18,490 nt of DNA from Sphingomonadaceae bacterium (lineage in GTDB: Bacteria; Pseudomonadota; Alphaproteobacteria; Sphingomonadales; Sphingomonadaceae). The notes below the pieces were generated by a model that made no database searches, had not been told where the DNA came from, and saw only the letters and a list, made by a program, of their open reading frames with translations. The DNA is taken from positions 1-18,490 of the forward strand of contig SHLU01000021.1 in NCBI GenBank assembly GCA_004282995.1, given 5' to 3'. Position 1 is the stretch's first letter. Each line of letters begins with the position of its first letter. This document shows, in pieces, positions 6,021 to 13,448 of the stretch. Both the position numbers and the translations under genes were made by a program.

Positions 6021-7268
6021 TTACTCCGGTAAGGGCTTGTGGTCGACGATATCCAGGCCATAGCCTTCGATTGCCACGACATTGGGTTGCGAATTGCTGA
6101 GAAGGATCATCTCGTGAACATCGAGGTCGGCGAGAATCTGCGAACCAATGCCGACATTGCGTACCTCGTCTTCCTCGCTGTAGCTGCCCGAAGCGCGCCT
6201 TCCCGTGATGATCACGATAATTCCTGATCCGTGCTCGCCGATCGCCTGCATGGCGCGCTGCAAGGTGCGCTTACGCGGGCCTGGTTGCCCCAGCACATCA
6301 TCGAAGATCGAGATCGGGTGGACGCGGGCGAGGGTGGGTTCGCCCGGCACCACATGACCTTTCTGCAGGACGTAATGCTCCCGCCCGTCAACCTTGTTGT
6401 GATAGGTCAGCAGGCGCCATTGGCCGCCGTAATCGCTCTCGAATGCCTTGTCGTCGACCCGCTCGACCAAGTGATCGTGCCGCATGCGGTATTCGATGAG
6501 ATCGCGGATTGTGCCGATCTTGAGGTTGTGCATCCGGGCGAAGCTGACCAGGTCCTCGAGCCGGGCCATGGTGCCATCCTCGTTCATGATCTCGCAGATC
6601 ACGCCCGCCGGATTGAGCCCGGCAAGGCGCGAAATATCCACCGCTGCCTCGGTATGGCCGGCGCGGACCAGGACTCCGCCCTTGCGCGCTGCGAGCGGAA
6701 ATACGTGGCCTGGCATGACGATATCGTCTGGCCCCTTGGCGGCGTCGATGGCGACCGAAACGGTGCGCGCGCGGTCGGCGGCCGAAATGCCGGTGGTCAC
6801 GCCTTCCTTTGCCTCGATCGAGATAGTGAAGGCGGTTTGCATGTTTTCGGTGTTGTTACGGGTCATCGGCTCGAGACCGAGGGCATCCACTCGATCCTTG
6901 TCGAGCGCCAGGCAGATCAAGCCACGGCCGTGGGTGGCCATGAAATTGATCGCGTCGGGCGTCGCCATCTGGGCAGGGATGATGAGATCGCCCTCGTTCT
7001 CGCGGTCCTCGTCATCGACGAGGATATACATGCGCCCGTTGCGTGCCTCGTTGATGATCTCCTCGGCACCTACCAGGACCGGCCGGTCATCATTCTCCAC
7101 CAGGAATGCTTCCAGCTTGGACAAAGTCTCGGCAGTCGGGTTCCAGCCAGCATCAGTGCATTCGCGCAGTGTGTTGGAGTGCAACCCGGCTGCGCGGGCA
7201 AGGCCTGCGCGGGTCATGTGTCCGACCTCGATAAGTTCACGGACGCGTGTGATAGTGGATGTGCTCAT
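6021..7268 (-). CDS. ribB: HTH - 3,4-dihydroxy-2-butanone-4-phosphate synthase - degenerate GTP cyclohydrolase II fusion (RibBX type)
   Basis: 415-residue, three-part protein. (1) Residues about 1-58 form an XRE-like helix-turn-helix (TRAGLARAAGLHSNTLRE at 19-36, then NPTAETLSKLEAFL). (2) Residues about 64-265 are an intact RibB domain with DDEDRENEGDL (85-95), THGRGLICL (112-120), EGVTTGISAADRA (155-167), PGHVFPL (186-192) and RAGHTEA (202-208). It converts ribulose 5-phosphate to dihydroxybutanone phosphate plus formate. (3) Residues about 280-415 have the GTP cyclohydrolase II fold (GIGSQILADL, EGYGLDIV), but the zinc-site segment RVHPIS...GQPGPRKR (315-334) has none of the three cysteines, so this part should not be catalytic. 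RibB with such an inactive tail is known in proteobacteria as RibBX. The DNA-binding head is the unusual part. The ATG at 7268 lies about 10 bases after a predicted transcript start, with no clear ribosome binding site. A separate ribA must exist elsewhere. Confidence 0.93.
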   Translation of the reverse strand: MSTSTITRVRELIEVGHMTRAGLARAAGLHSNTLRECTDAGWNPTAETLSKLEAFLVENDDRPVLVGAEEIINEARNGRMYILVDDEDRENEGDLIIPAQMATPDAINFMATHGRGLICLALDKDRVDALGLEPMTRNNTENMQTAFTISIEAKEGVTTGISAADRARTVSVAIDAAKGPDDIVMPGHVFPLAARKGGVLVRAGHTEAAVDISRLAGLNPAGVICEIMNEDGTMARLEDLVSFARMHNLKIGTIRDLIEYRMRHDHLVERVDDKAFESDYGGQWRLLTYHNKVDGREHYVLQKGHVVPGEPTLARVHPISIFDDVLGQPGPRKRTLQRAMQAIGEHGSGIIVIITGRRASGSYSEEDEVRNVGIGSQILADLDVHEMILLSNSQPNVVAIEGYGLDIVDHKPLPE

Positions 7269-7279
7269 GCGAAAGAGGT

Positions 7280-7297
7280 ATCACATTATAATGTGAT
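7280..7297. promoter_or_regulatory. 18-bp perfect palindrome, probable operator of the riboflavin operon
   Basis: ATCACATTATAATGTGAT is identical to its reverse complement over all 18 bases (half-site ATCACATTA). It ends 11 bases before the ribB ATG and covers the minus-strand -10 box. A dimeric helix-turn-helix protein bound here would block transcription. The N-terminal domain of the RibB encoded just downstream is the nearest candidate; FMN or pathway intermediates could be the signal. The palindrome is seen directly; the binding protein is inferred. Confidence 0.75.
7285..7290 (-). promoter_or_regulatory. Consensus -10 box of the ribB-ribH operon
   Basis: On the minus strand 7290-7285 reads TATAAT, a perfect -10 hexamer, centred in the palindrome. 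Transcription would start near 7278, leaving a leader of about 10 bases. No good -35 hexamer is present 16-18 bases upstream (it reads about CGCTCC), which fits a weak or regulated promoter. Because the box is nearly symmetrical, TATAAT also occurs on the plus strand at 7287-7292. Confidence 0.6.
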
Positions 7298-7374
7298 TGC
7301 AAGAACAGGAGCGGCTGAAAATCTGATCAAGCCACCCGTCCGACAGGCGATCCGAAATCATATAGAGAGGAAAA

Positions 7375-7450
<76 letters not shown>

Positions 7451-7518
7451 ACATTCCGGCTTGGCGGAACGGTGATCCGGCGTCGTGCTTTGCAGCCTCC
7501 GAATCACGCGAGGCGCTG

Positions 7519-7546
7519 CATATAGCGAGCGTCGCGCCAATTGGAA
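7519..7546 (-). promoter_or_regulatory. Candidate promoter of tRNA-Lys
   Basis: On the minus strand TTCCAA (7546-7541) and TATATG (7524-7519) are separated by 16 bases and followed by GC-rich sequence, as is common for stable-RNA promoters. A transcript would begin near 7512, about 60 bases before the mature 5' end. The hexamers are imperfect, and read-through from rodA is an alternative because no terminator is seen in 7451-7566. Confidence 0.3.
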
Positions 7547-7566
7547 GAGGGGATTGTAACGCCCAG

Positions 7567-8682
7567 TCAGGCGATGCCGTCGCCCGTCCGCAGGCGGTTC
7601 CAGCGATTGATCATCAGCAGACCCCCAAGACAGATCATGTTCGTCATCATGGACGAGCCGCCGTGGCTCATGAAGGGCAGGGGAATGCCCACCACGGGGG
7701 CCAGACCCATCACCATCAATAGGTTGATGGCGATGTAAAAAAACATCGTGCCGACAAGCCCCGCGCCTAGCAATCGGTCAAACCGGTGCCGTGCCTGACG
7801 CGCAACGCGCAGACCCCAAGCCAGGATCAGGCCAAACATTACCAGCACGAAGATGCCGCCTAGCAGACCCCATTCCTCGGCCATGGTCGCGAAAACGAAA
7901 TCGGTATGTGGCTCGGGAAGGTAATTGAGGTGGCTTTGAGAACCTTCGTTGAATCCCTTGCCGGTCAACCCGCCCGAACCGATTGCGATCTTGGACTGAC
8001 TGAAGTGGTAGCCAGTTCCGAGCGGGTCGCTTTCAGGATCCATGAAGGTCGTCACCCGCTGCTGCTGGTAGGGCTTGAGAGCGAAAAAATAGGCCAGCGG
8101 TATCACTACCAGTCCGGCTGCGGCCCCGCCCATGAACCATCGCATCGGCAGGCCCGCAAGGAACATCACCAGGACGCCACCGAAAATTATCGCCAGCGAG
8201 GTGCCGAGATCGGGCTGCATCAAGACGAGCCCAACGGGGAGGGCAATGATAACCCCAGCCGGGACCAGCGAACGCCAGGTACCCACCATGCCGACCGGCA
8301 GTTCGGAATAGAACTTTGCGAGGGCAAGGACCACGGCGGGCTTCATCAATTCAGAAGGCTGTAACCTGATCGGGCCGACTTCCAGCCACCGCTGGCTGCC
8401 GCCCCCCATCGCGCCGACCGCTTCGACCGCCATCAGCAGCACCAGCACGGCCAGGTAGCCAGGGTAGGCAAAGAACTTCGCCACATCGCGCGGGAACAGC
8501 GCCATCAAACCGGCCACGATGAGAAATATCGCGAAGCGGATCAGATGCGAAGAAGCGAAAGGCTGAAAGCTGCCCCCGGCCGCGGAATAAAGAACTGCAG
8601 CGCCGAAAGAAACGAGCAGAAACAAAGGAATTAGAACGCCCCAAGGCTGCCGGGCAATGGGTGTAGGGATGATGGAGTTCAC
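7567..8682 (-). CDS. rodA: Rod-shape SEDS peptidoglycan glycosyltransferase RodA
   Basis: 371-residue polytopic inner-membrane protein (about ten helices) that polymerises glycan strands from lipid II in the elongasome, acting with PBP2. SEDS motifs seen are GGSQRWLEVGPIRLQPSE (94-111), QPDLGTSL (156-163), DPLGTGYHFSQSKIAIGSGG (219-238) followed by LTGKG, PEPHTDFVFATMAEEWG (257-273, including Asp261), and near the C-terminus GIPLPFMSHGGSSM. These regions include the conserved acidic site of the family. Translation starts at a GTG (8682-8680) that overlaps the TGA of mrdA as GTGA; no ATG lies closer to the family start. The upstream sequence has only a weak GGGG ribosome binding site, so re-initiation after mrdA is likely. 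It is the last gene of the mre operon. Confidence 0.97.
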   Translation of the reverse strand: MNSIIPTPIARQPWGVLIPLFLLVSFGAAVLYSAAGGSFQPFASSHLIRFAIFLIVAGLMALFPRDVAKFFAYPGYLAVLVLLMAVEAVGAMGGGSQRWLEVGPIRLQPSELMKPAVVLALAKFYSELPVGMVGTWRSLVPAGVIIALPVGLVLMQPDLGTSLAIIFGGVLVMFLAGLPMRWFMGGAAAGLVVIPLAYFFALKPYQQQRVTTFMDPESDPLGTGYHFSQSKIAIGSGGLTGKGFNEGSQSHLNYLPEPHTDFVFATMAEEWGLLGGIFVLVMFGLILAWGLRVARQARHRFDRLLGAGLVGTMFFYIAINLLMVMGLAPVVGIPLPFMSHGGSSMMTNMICLGGLLMINRWNRLRTGDGIA

Positions 8683-10724
8683 TGCGCGCCCCGATCAGTT
8701 TCGGGGCCGCGTGTACTTTCGTTCCGGCTCGTGCTTGCTTCCTCGGCCAGCGCTTCGGATTGCTGTGCCGCAAGTCTCGCCTCAGCATCCACCCGGTCGA
8801 AAATATCCTCGTCGCGGCGGGGAGCCGGCTCGACCTGTGCCCCGCGCTCGGCAGCATAGGCGGCATATTTGCGCGAGAGCCGTTGCTGCGCGGTACCGCC
8901 CCATTGTTCTTCGAGGGTCTTGAGCGCCTCCAAGCCCTTTGCGGGGTCAAACAGGAAGGTCATTACGTCACGTGCGATCGGATAGGCAGCGCCCGAACCG
9001 CCGCCATGCTCAATCACGACAGCGCCGGCATATTTGGGTTTGTCGAGCGGGGCGAAGAACACGAAAAGCCCGTGGTCTCGGTATTTCCATGGACCCGAAC
9101 GACCATCGGAAACGCTCAGGCTGACCACCTGCGCGGTACCCGTCTTGCCGGCCATCTTGATGTCGTCCAGAGGTAGCCGTGCGCGTCCCGCGGTCCCGGG
9201 TCCGTTTACGACATCGCTCATCGCCTGCCGGACGTGTTCGATATGTTCCGGCGAGAACCCGAGGCTTGCAGGTGCCGGTGCATTCTTGTCGAGCCGGAGC
9301 CGTGGCATCAGGTTTTTGCCGGTAGCCAACCTGGCGGACATCACCGCCAATTGCAGCGGATTGACCAGGTAGTATCCTTGACCGATGCTGGAGTTTACAG
9401 TGTCGAATGACCGCCAGGGCTCGCCGTATTTCTTCTCTTTCCAGGTCGGGTTCGGGACCGTGCCGTAGAACTGGCTGGTCACCGGAAGCGGGAATTCCTG
9501 ACCCAGGCCAGTGGTTTCGGCCATCTGTGCAATGGGGCCAAAACCGATTTGCTGGGAGAAGTGGTAAAAATAGCTGTCACAGCTCTGGTAGATGGCCTTG
9601 GCCATATCGACCACGCCGTGGTTGCTCCAGCAATTGAAGAAGCGATTGCCGATCCGGCGCCCACCGCCGCAAATGATCTTCTCGTTGGGATCGATACCGG
9701 CCTGCAGGAACGCCATGCAGTGCATCGGCTTGATCGTAGATCCCGGCGGATAGAGACCCTTGAGCACCTTATTGCGCAGAGGCACCCGTTCGTCCTCGCG
9801 CAGCATGGCATATTCCACGCTACCGATGCCTTCAGAGAAGCTGTTGGGATCAAAGCTGGGCATCGAGGCCATGCACAACAGGTCACCGGTATCGCAGTCG
9901 ACTACCACCACCGAACCGCTTTCAAGTCCGATGCGGCGCGCAGCGTAATCCTGCAATGGTCCGTCGATGGTCAGCTTGACCGGATTGCCCTGGACATCTG
10001 GCCTGGTGTCGAGGTCGCGCACGATCCGCCCCGAAGCAGTCACTTCAACCCGCCGCGCACCGTGTTTGCCGCGCAGATTCTGCTCGAACTGCTTTTCCAG
10101 TCCGTCCTTGCCAATCTTGTACCCCGGCGTGATCAGAAGCGGGTTACGGTCCTCGTCGTACTCCTCCGCTGACGCCGGTCCGACATAACCGAGCAAATGA
10201 CCAACCGCCGGCCCGGTCGGATAGAAGCGCGAGAAACCGCGCTGTGGCACGACACCGGGCATATCGGGCAAACGCAGGGAAACGGAAGCAAACTGCTCGT
10301 AATCGAGTCCGCTCGCGACTTCGATCGGCGCCCAGCCCCGCGACTGGGCAACTTCGTCCTGCAAGTCCCGCAACCGGTTCGGGTCGAGATCAAGCAGTCC
10401 GCCAAGCCGGACAAGGGTCGCTTCCGGCTCGACCATTCGTTCCGGAATGATGTCGACGCGAAAATCTGCCCGGTTGGAGGCCAGTGGCGCGCCATTACGA
10501 TCGAGAATCCAGCCCCTGCGTGGAGGAATCAATGTCAGGTTGACGCGGTTGCTCTCGCTCTCGGTCGCGTATTTTTCGTTTTCGGCGATGGCGATGTAGC
10601 CCATGCGTGCGGCAAGCAGCATACCGATACCGCCGCCAACGCTGCCAATCGCAAAGCTGCGGCGGTTGAAGCGGTTTTGCAGGAGGGTGGTGCTGACCGG
10701 CATGCGGGGAAATCCCAGCGGCAT
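8679..10724 (-). CDS. mrdA: Penicillin-binding protein 2, elongasome DD-transpeptidase
   Basis: 681-residue class B PBP that crosslinks peptidoglycan during lateral wall growth and activates RodA. The parts seen are a cytoplasmic N-terminus, a transmembrane anchor (about 24-46), and the pedestal/dimerisation domain beginning at LIPPRRGWILDRNG (65-78). The transpeptidase domain carries the active-site Ser329 in STIK (329-332), SCD (381-383, the SxN-equivalent that is SSD-like in PBP2), and KTGTAQ (527-532). After the KTG domain the chain continues with a charged, alanine/glutamate/arginine-rich tail (about 600-681), which makes it longer than the roughly 630-residue E. coli enzyme. The ATG at 10724 overlaps the mreD stop as ATGA. 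It is the fourth gene of mreB-mreC-mreD-mrdA-rodA and the target of beta-lactams such as mecillinam in related bacteria. Confidence 0.97.
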   Translation of the reverse strand: MPLGFPRMPVSTTLLQNRFNRRSFAIGSVGGGIGMLLAARMGYIAIAENEKYATESESNRVNLTLIPPRRGWILDRNGAPLASNRADFRVDIIPERMVEPEATLVRLGGLLDLDPNRLRDLQDEVAQSRGWAPIEVASGLDYEQFASVSLRLPDMPGVVPQRGFSRFYPTGPAVGHLLGYVGPASAEEYDEDRNPLLITPGYKIGKDGLEKQFEQNLRGKHGARRVEVTASGRIVRDLDTRPDVQGNPVKLTIDGPLQDYAARRIGLESGSVVVVDCDTGDLLCMASMPSFDPNSFSEGIGSVEYAMLREDERVPLRNKVLKGLYPPGSTIKPMHCMAFLQAGIDPNEKIICGGGRRIGNRFFNCWSNHGVVDMAKAIYQSCDSYFYHFSQQIGFGPIAQMAETTGLGQEFPLPVTSQFYGTVPNPTWKEKKYGEPWRSFDTVNSSIGQGYYLVNPLQLAVMSARLATGKNLMPRLRLDKNAPAPASLGFSPEHIEHVRQAMSDVVNGPGTAGRARLPLDDIKMAGKTGTAQVVSLSVSDGRSGPWKYRDHGLFVFFAPLDKPKYAGAVVIEHGGGSGAAYPIARDVMTFLFDPAKGLEALKTLEEQWGGTAQQRLSRKYAAYAAERGAQVEPAPRRDEDIFDRVDAEARLAAQQSEALAEEASTSRNESTRGPETDRGAQ

Positions 10725-11293
10725 CAGTCGACCACCCGTACGCGCAGAAGGCGCAATTTATCGAGATCGGCGACCATGCGGGCAACAATGGGGAAAGCGA
10801 GCACCGACAGCAAGACCTGCGGCCCCAAACCAGCGATCAGGACGAGATCGACTTTGGCACCCGAGAAGATGGCTCCAAGAATGATATTGGCCGTCAGGGC
10901 GAGCGCTGCGGTCCACCAGTCCTGCCGAAAATCACGCCAGGGGAAGCGGCTTTCGACTATCTCGATTGCCAACAGGGTTAGCGAAAACAGCAATACCGAA
11001 CAGCCGAATGGCTGGCCGCTGAATAGATCGTTCCACAAGCCCAGTGGCAGACCTGCCCAGACCGGTATCACGCCCGGCCGCACGAGCCTCCAGCCAAGCA
11101 GGAACAGCAGCGCAAGGGGCGGCACCAGCGGCACGGCAGTGGCGATAATAATGAAAGGTATAATCGCTGCGAGCATGACCGATCCCCATGGCACCAGGGC
11201 CAGCAGGATCGGCGAAGGTTCGCGATTGATGCGGCTGCCATAGGCATCGCGCCGGGCCAGGCGAAAGCGACGCTTGTGCCGGGGTGCGAACAT
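10724..11293 (-). CDS. mreD: Rod shape-determining membrane protein MreD
   Basis: 189-residue inner-membrane protein, an elongasome component that works with MreC. A basic N-terminus (RHKRRFRLARRD) precedes about six hydrophobic helices. The segment GLPLGLWNDLFSGQPFGCSVLLF (about 81-103) is the recognisable MreD signature. The ATG at 11293 overlaps the TGA of mreC as ATGA. A GTG one codon upstream (11296) is a possible alternative start adding one residue. The end overlaps the mrdA ATG in the same way. MreD is poorly conserved between families, so position in the operon contributes to this call. Confidence 0.94.
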   Translation of the reverse strand: MFAPRHKRRFRLARRDAYGSRINREPSPILLALVPWGSVMLAAIIPFIIIATAVPLVPPLALLFLLGWRLVRPGVIPVWAGLPLGLWNDLFSGQPFGCSVLLFSLTLLAIEIVESRFPWRDFRQDWWTAALALTANIILGAIFSGAKVDLVLIAGLGPQVLLSVLAFPIVARMVADLDKLRLLRVRVVD

Positions 11294-12198
11294 CACTCGA
11301 TCACCGTTGATTCTCCGAGCGGCACATCGGGCGGCACGCGAGCAGCCTTCACGGTACTCGGCTGGAAGATCGGCTCGACAGAAACAAAATCCGTAGCGGC
11401 CGGATCACTGATGATGCGCGCAACCGCACCGTCATCGGTCAGTTCTGTGGCAATGGCGACGGCCACGCCGGGACGGAAGAAACCGCCCGCTCCGCTAGTA
11501 ACAAAGATGTCCCCGACCTTGAGCGGATTAATGCCGAGATTGATCAGGCGAACGCTGATCATCCCGTCACCACGCCCTTCGGCAAATGCGACCACGTCAT
11601 CCTTGACGCGGCGCACCGGCACGACGCTCTCGGTATCAGTGAAGAGCAATACCCGCGCAGTGTTGGGCGACACTTCGAGGATGCGACCGATGAAACCCCG
11701 CGGTGAACGCACCGGCATTCCGGGCCTGACGCCGTGTCGTGAACCGACCCCGAGGTAGGCGAAGCGGCGCGCGCTTGTGGCAGTCGATCCGACTACGCGT
11801 GATACTACGACCGGCTCCATGTCACTGTCGTCGATCTGCAGCAGTGACTTGAGTCGCGCGTTTTCCTGCTTGAGAGCTTCGGCTTCGGCGAGGCGGATGC
11901 GGGCGAGTTCGACTTCCTTCTTGAGCGCGTCGTTCTGGCTGCCGGCGCGCAGATAACCCGCCACGCTCTCGATCCAGCTGCGACCTTCAGATCGTACGAC
12001 AGCGGCGCCCTGGCCAACCGGCATTACTGTTTCTGTTGCGGTGCTGCGCAGGCCGCTGAACGCGCGCGGACTGAACAGCGAAATGCCCAGCAGAAGCGCC
12101 CCCACAAGCGCACCTATGCTGGCCAGCACGTAGCCGGTGAATTGTCCGTATTGCGCCCTGCGCGAATGCCCCGAGCGCCGTGAGGAAGGCGGCGCCAT
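11293..12198 (-). CDS. mreC: Rod shape-determining protein MreC
   Basis: 301-residue bitopic protein that links the cytoplasmic MreB filament to periplasmic PBP2. Domains are a short basic cytoplasmic head (1-19), one transmembrane helix (about 22-42), a coiled coil (about 88-121, NDALKKEVELARIRLAEAEA onward), and a double beta-barrel domain (about 128-280) with the typical GVGSRHGVRPGMPVRSPRGFIGRI and GDIFVTSGAGGFFRPGVAVA motifs. A polar proline-containing tail follows. The ATG at 12198 has AAGGAAG about 9 bases upstream. It begins 19 bases after mreB ends, and its stop overlaps mreD. Confidence 0.97.
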   Translation of the reverse strand: MAPPSSRRSGHSRRAQYGQFTGYVLASIGALVGALLLGISLFSPRAFSGLRSTATETVMPVGQGAAVVRSEGRSWIESVAGYLRAGSQNDALKKEVELARIRLAEAEALKQENARLKSLLQIDDSDMEPVVVSRVVGSTATSARRFAYLGVGSRHGVRPGMPVRSPRGFIGRILEVSPNTARVLLFTDTESVVPVRRVKDDVVAFAEGRGDGMISVRLINLGINPLKVGDIFVTSGAGGFFRPGVAVAIATELTDDGAVARIISDPAATDFVSVEPIFQPSTVKAARVPPDVPLGESTVIE

Positions 12199-12217
12199 GT
12201 CCTCGACTTCCTTCGTG

Positions 12218-13261
12218 TCAGGCGGTCATCAAAACGCCGCGATAGATCGGATCTTCCATGGCCCGTCCGGTGCCGAGCGCGACACAGGAGAGCGGATCCT
12301 CGGCGATGCTCACCGGCAAGCCGGTTTCTTCGCGCAGGTGCTCGTCCAGACCCTTGATGAGTGCTCCGCCACCGGTCAGGACGATGCCCTGGTCGACGAT
12401 GTCGGCAGCGAGTTCCGGAGCCGTGTTTTCAAGTGCAATGCGAACGCCTTCGACGATGGCACCGATAGGTTCACTCAACGCCTCGGCGATATGCGCCTGG
12501 TTGATGGTGATCTCCTTGGGCACGCCGTTGACGAGATCCCGACCCTTGATGGTGATGGCTTCGCCAATCCCGTCGGCCGGTGCTACTGCGACGCCGTAAT
12601 CCTTCTTGATCCGTTCAGCCGTGCTTTCACCGATCAGCAAATTGTGATGGCGACGGACATAGGAGACGATCGCTTCGTCCATCTTGTCACCGCCAGTACG
12701 GACCGAAGTTGTGTAGGCCAGGCCGCGCAGGCTGAGGACAGCGACTTCGGTGGTGCCGCCGCCGATGTCGACAACCATCGAGCCAACCGGTTCAGTCACC
12801 GGCATGTCAGCACCGATCGCAGCGGCCATCGGCTCGAGGATCAGATAAACCGCGCTGGCACCGGCATTGCTGGCCGCATCACGAATGGCGCGCCGTTCTA
12901 CCGAGGTCGATCCCGAGGGAACGCAAATCGTTATTTCTGGATAACGGAACAGGCTCTTCTTTCCGTGCACCTTCTGAATGAAGTGCTTGATCATATGCTC
13001 GGCGATCTCGATGTCGGCGATAACGCCGTCGCGCAGCGGACGAATGGCTTCGATACTGTCCGGCGTCTTGCCCATCATCATCTTGGCATCGTCACCCACG
13101 GCCTTGACCCTGGGCTGTCCGTTGATCGTCTCGATAGCGACCACCGACGGTTCGTCGAGAACGATGCCTTGATCCTGGACATAGACCAGCGTGTTGGCCG
13201 TTCCGAGGTCAATAGCCATGTTCTGCGTGCCGAATTTGAGAAGTTTGGAAAAGAAGCTCAT
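12218..13261 (-). CDS. mreB: Actin-like cell-shape protein MreB
   Basis: 347-residue actin homologue that forms membrane-bound filaments directing the elongasome. It has an N-terminal amphipathic helix for membrane binding (MSFFSKLLKF), phosphate-1 loop DLGTANTLVY (18-27), the ICVPSG segment (112-117), phosphate-2 loop VVDIGGGTTEVAV (163-175), and adenosine motif GIVLTGGGALIKGLDEHL (292-309). Length and motifs are those of the family. The ATG at 13261 is chosen because the protein then begins MSFFSKLLKFG; a longer frame from 13321 adds residues unlike MreB. No strong ribosome binding site is visible. It is the first gene of the five-gene cell-shape operon and diverges from mutL across 187 bases. 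Confidence 0.98.
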   Translation of the reverse strand: MSFFSKLLKFGTQNMAIDLGTANTLVYVQDQGIVLDEPSVVAIETINGQPRVKAVGDDAKMMMGKTPDSIEAIRPLRDGVIADIEIAEHMIKHFIQKVHGKKSLFRYPEITICVPSGSTSVERRAIRDAASNAGASAVYLILEPMAAAIGADMPVTEPVGSMVVDIGGGTTEVAVLSLRGLAYTTSVRTGGDKMDEAIVSYVRRHHNLLIGESTAERIKKDYGVAVAPADGIGEAITIKGRDLVNGVPKEITINQAHIAEALSEPIGAIVEGVRIALENTAPELAADIVDQGIVLTGGGALIKGLDEHLREETGLPVSIAEDPLSCVALGTGRAMEDPIYRGVLMTA

Positions 13262-13448
13262 CGCGTCTGGAAATCCGTGTTTTGATACAAGGGATAGCCC
13301 GCAAAGTTGCGAAAATGGCAATCCCTAGTTGTGGGAGTGGCTCCCTTTACCGAGTCGTGCGCAAAAAGGGAAAAAATTTTCCGGGTAATCCCACGGAAAA
13401 AAGGCGGCTCGTCTCGAAATAGCTGCCACTGGCCGCTACGCTTGAGTA
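13262..13448. other. Divergent mreB-mutL regulatory region
   Basis: This 187-base non-coding stretch must hold the promoters of both mreB (minus) and mutL (plus). It contains a near-perfect inverted repeat GGAAAA-AA-TTTTCC (13369-13382) in an A-rich tract, a small hairpin GGGAG-TGG-CTCCC (13333-13345), a CGCAA/TTGCG-type inverted repeat near the mreB end (about 13301-13312), and one GAGTC (13352-13356) matching the CcrM methylation site GANTC. I could not identify convincing -35/-10 pairs on either strand. mutL has only a weak GAG ribosome binding site 2 bases before its ATG. Confidence 0.5.

Noticed and set aside
7269..7374. FMN riboswitch upstream of ribB
   Set aside because: None of the conserved sequence blocks is present and the predicted leader is about 10 bases.
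12137..13285. Plus-strand open frame opposite mreB
   Set aside because: Antisense shadow of a complete MreB; no ribosome binding site or known motif.
13333..13348. GGGAG-TGG-CTCCC followed by TTT as an intrinsic terminator
   Set aside because: Only five pairs and three Ts, in a divergent promoter region where no transcript should end.
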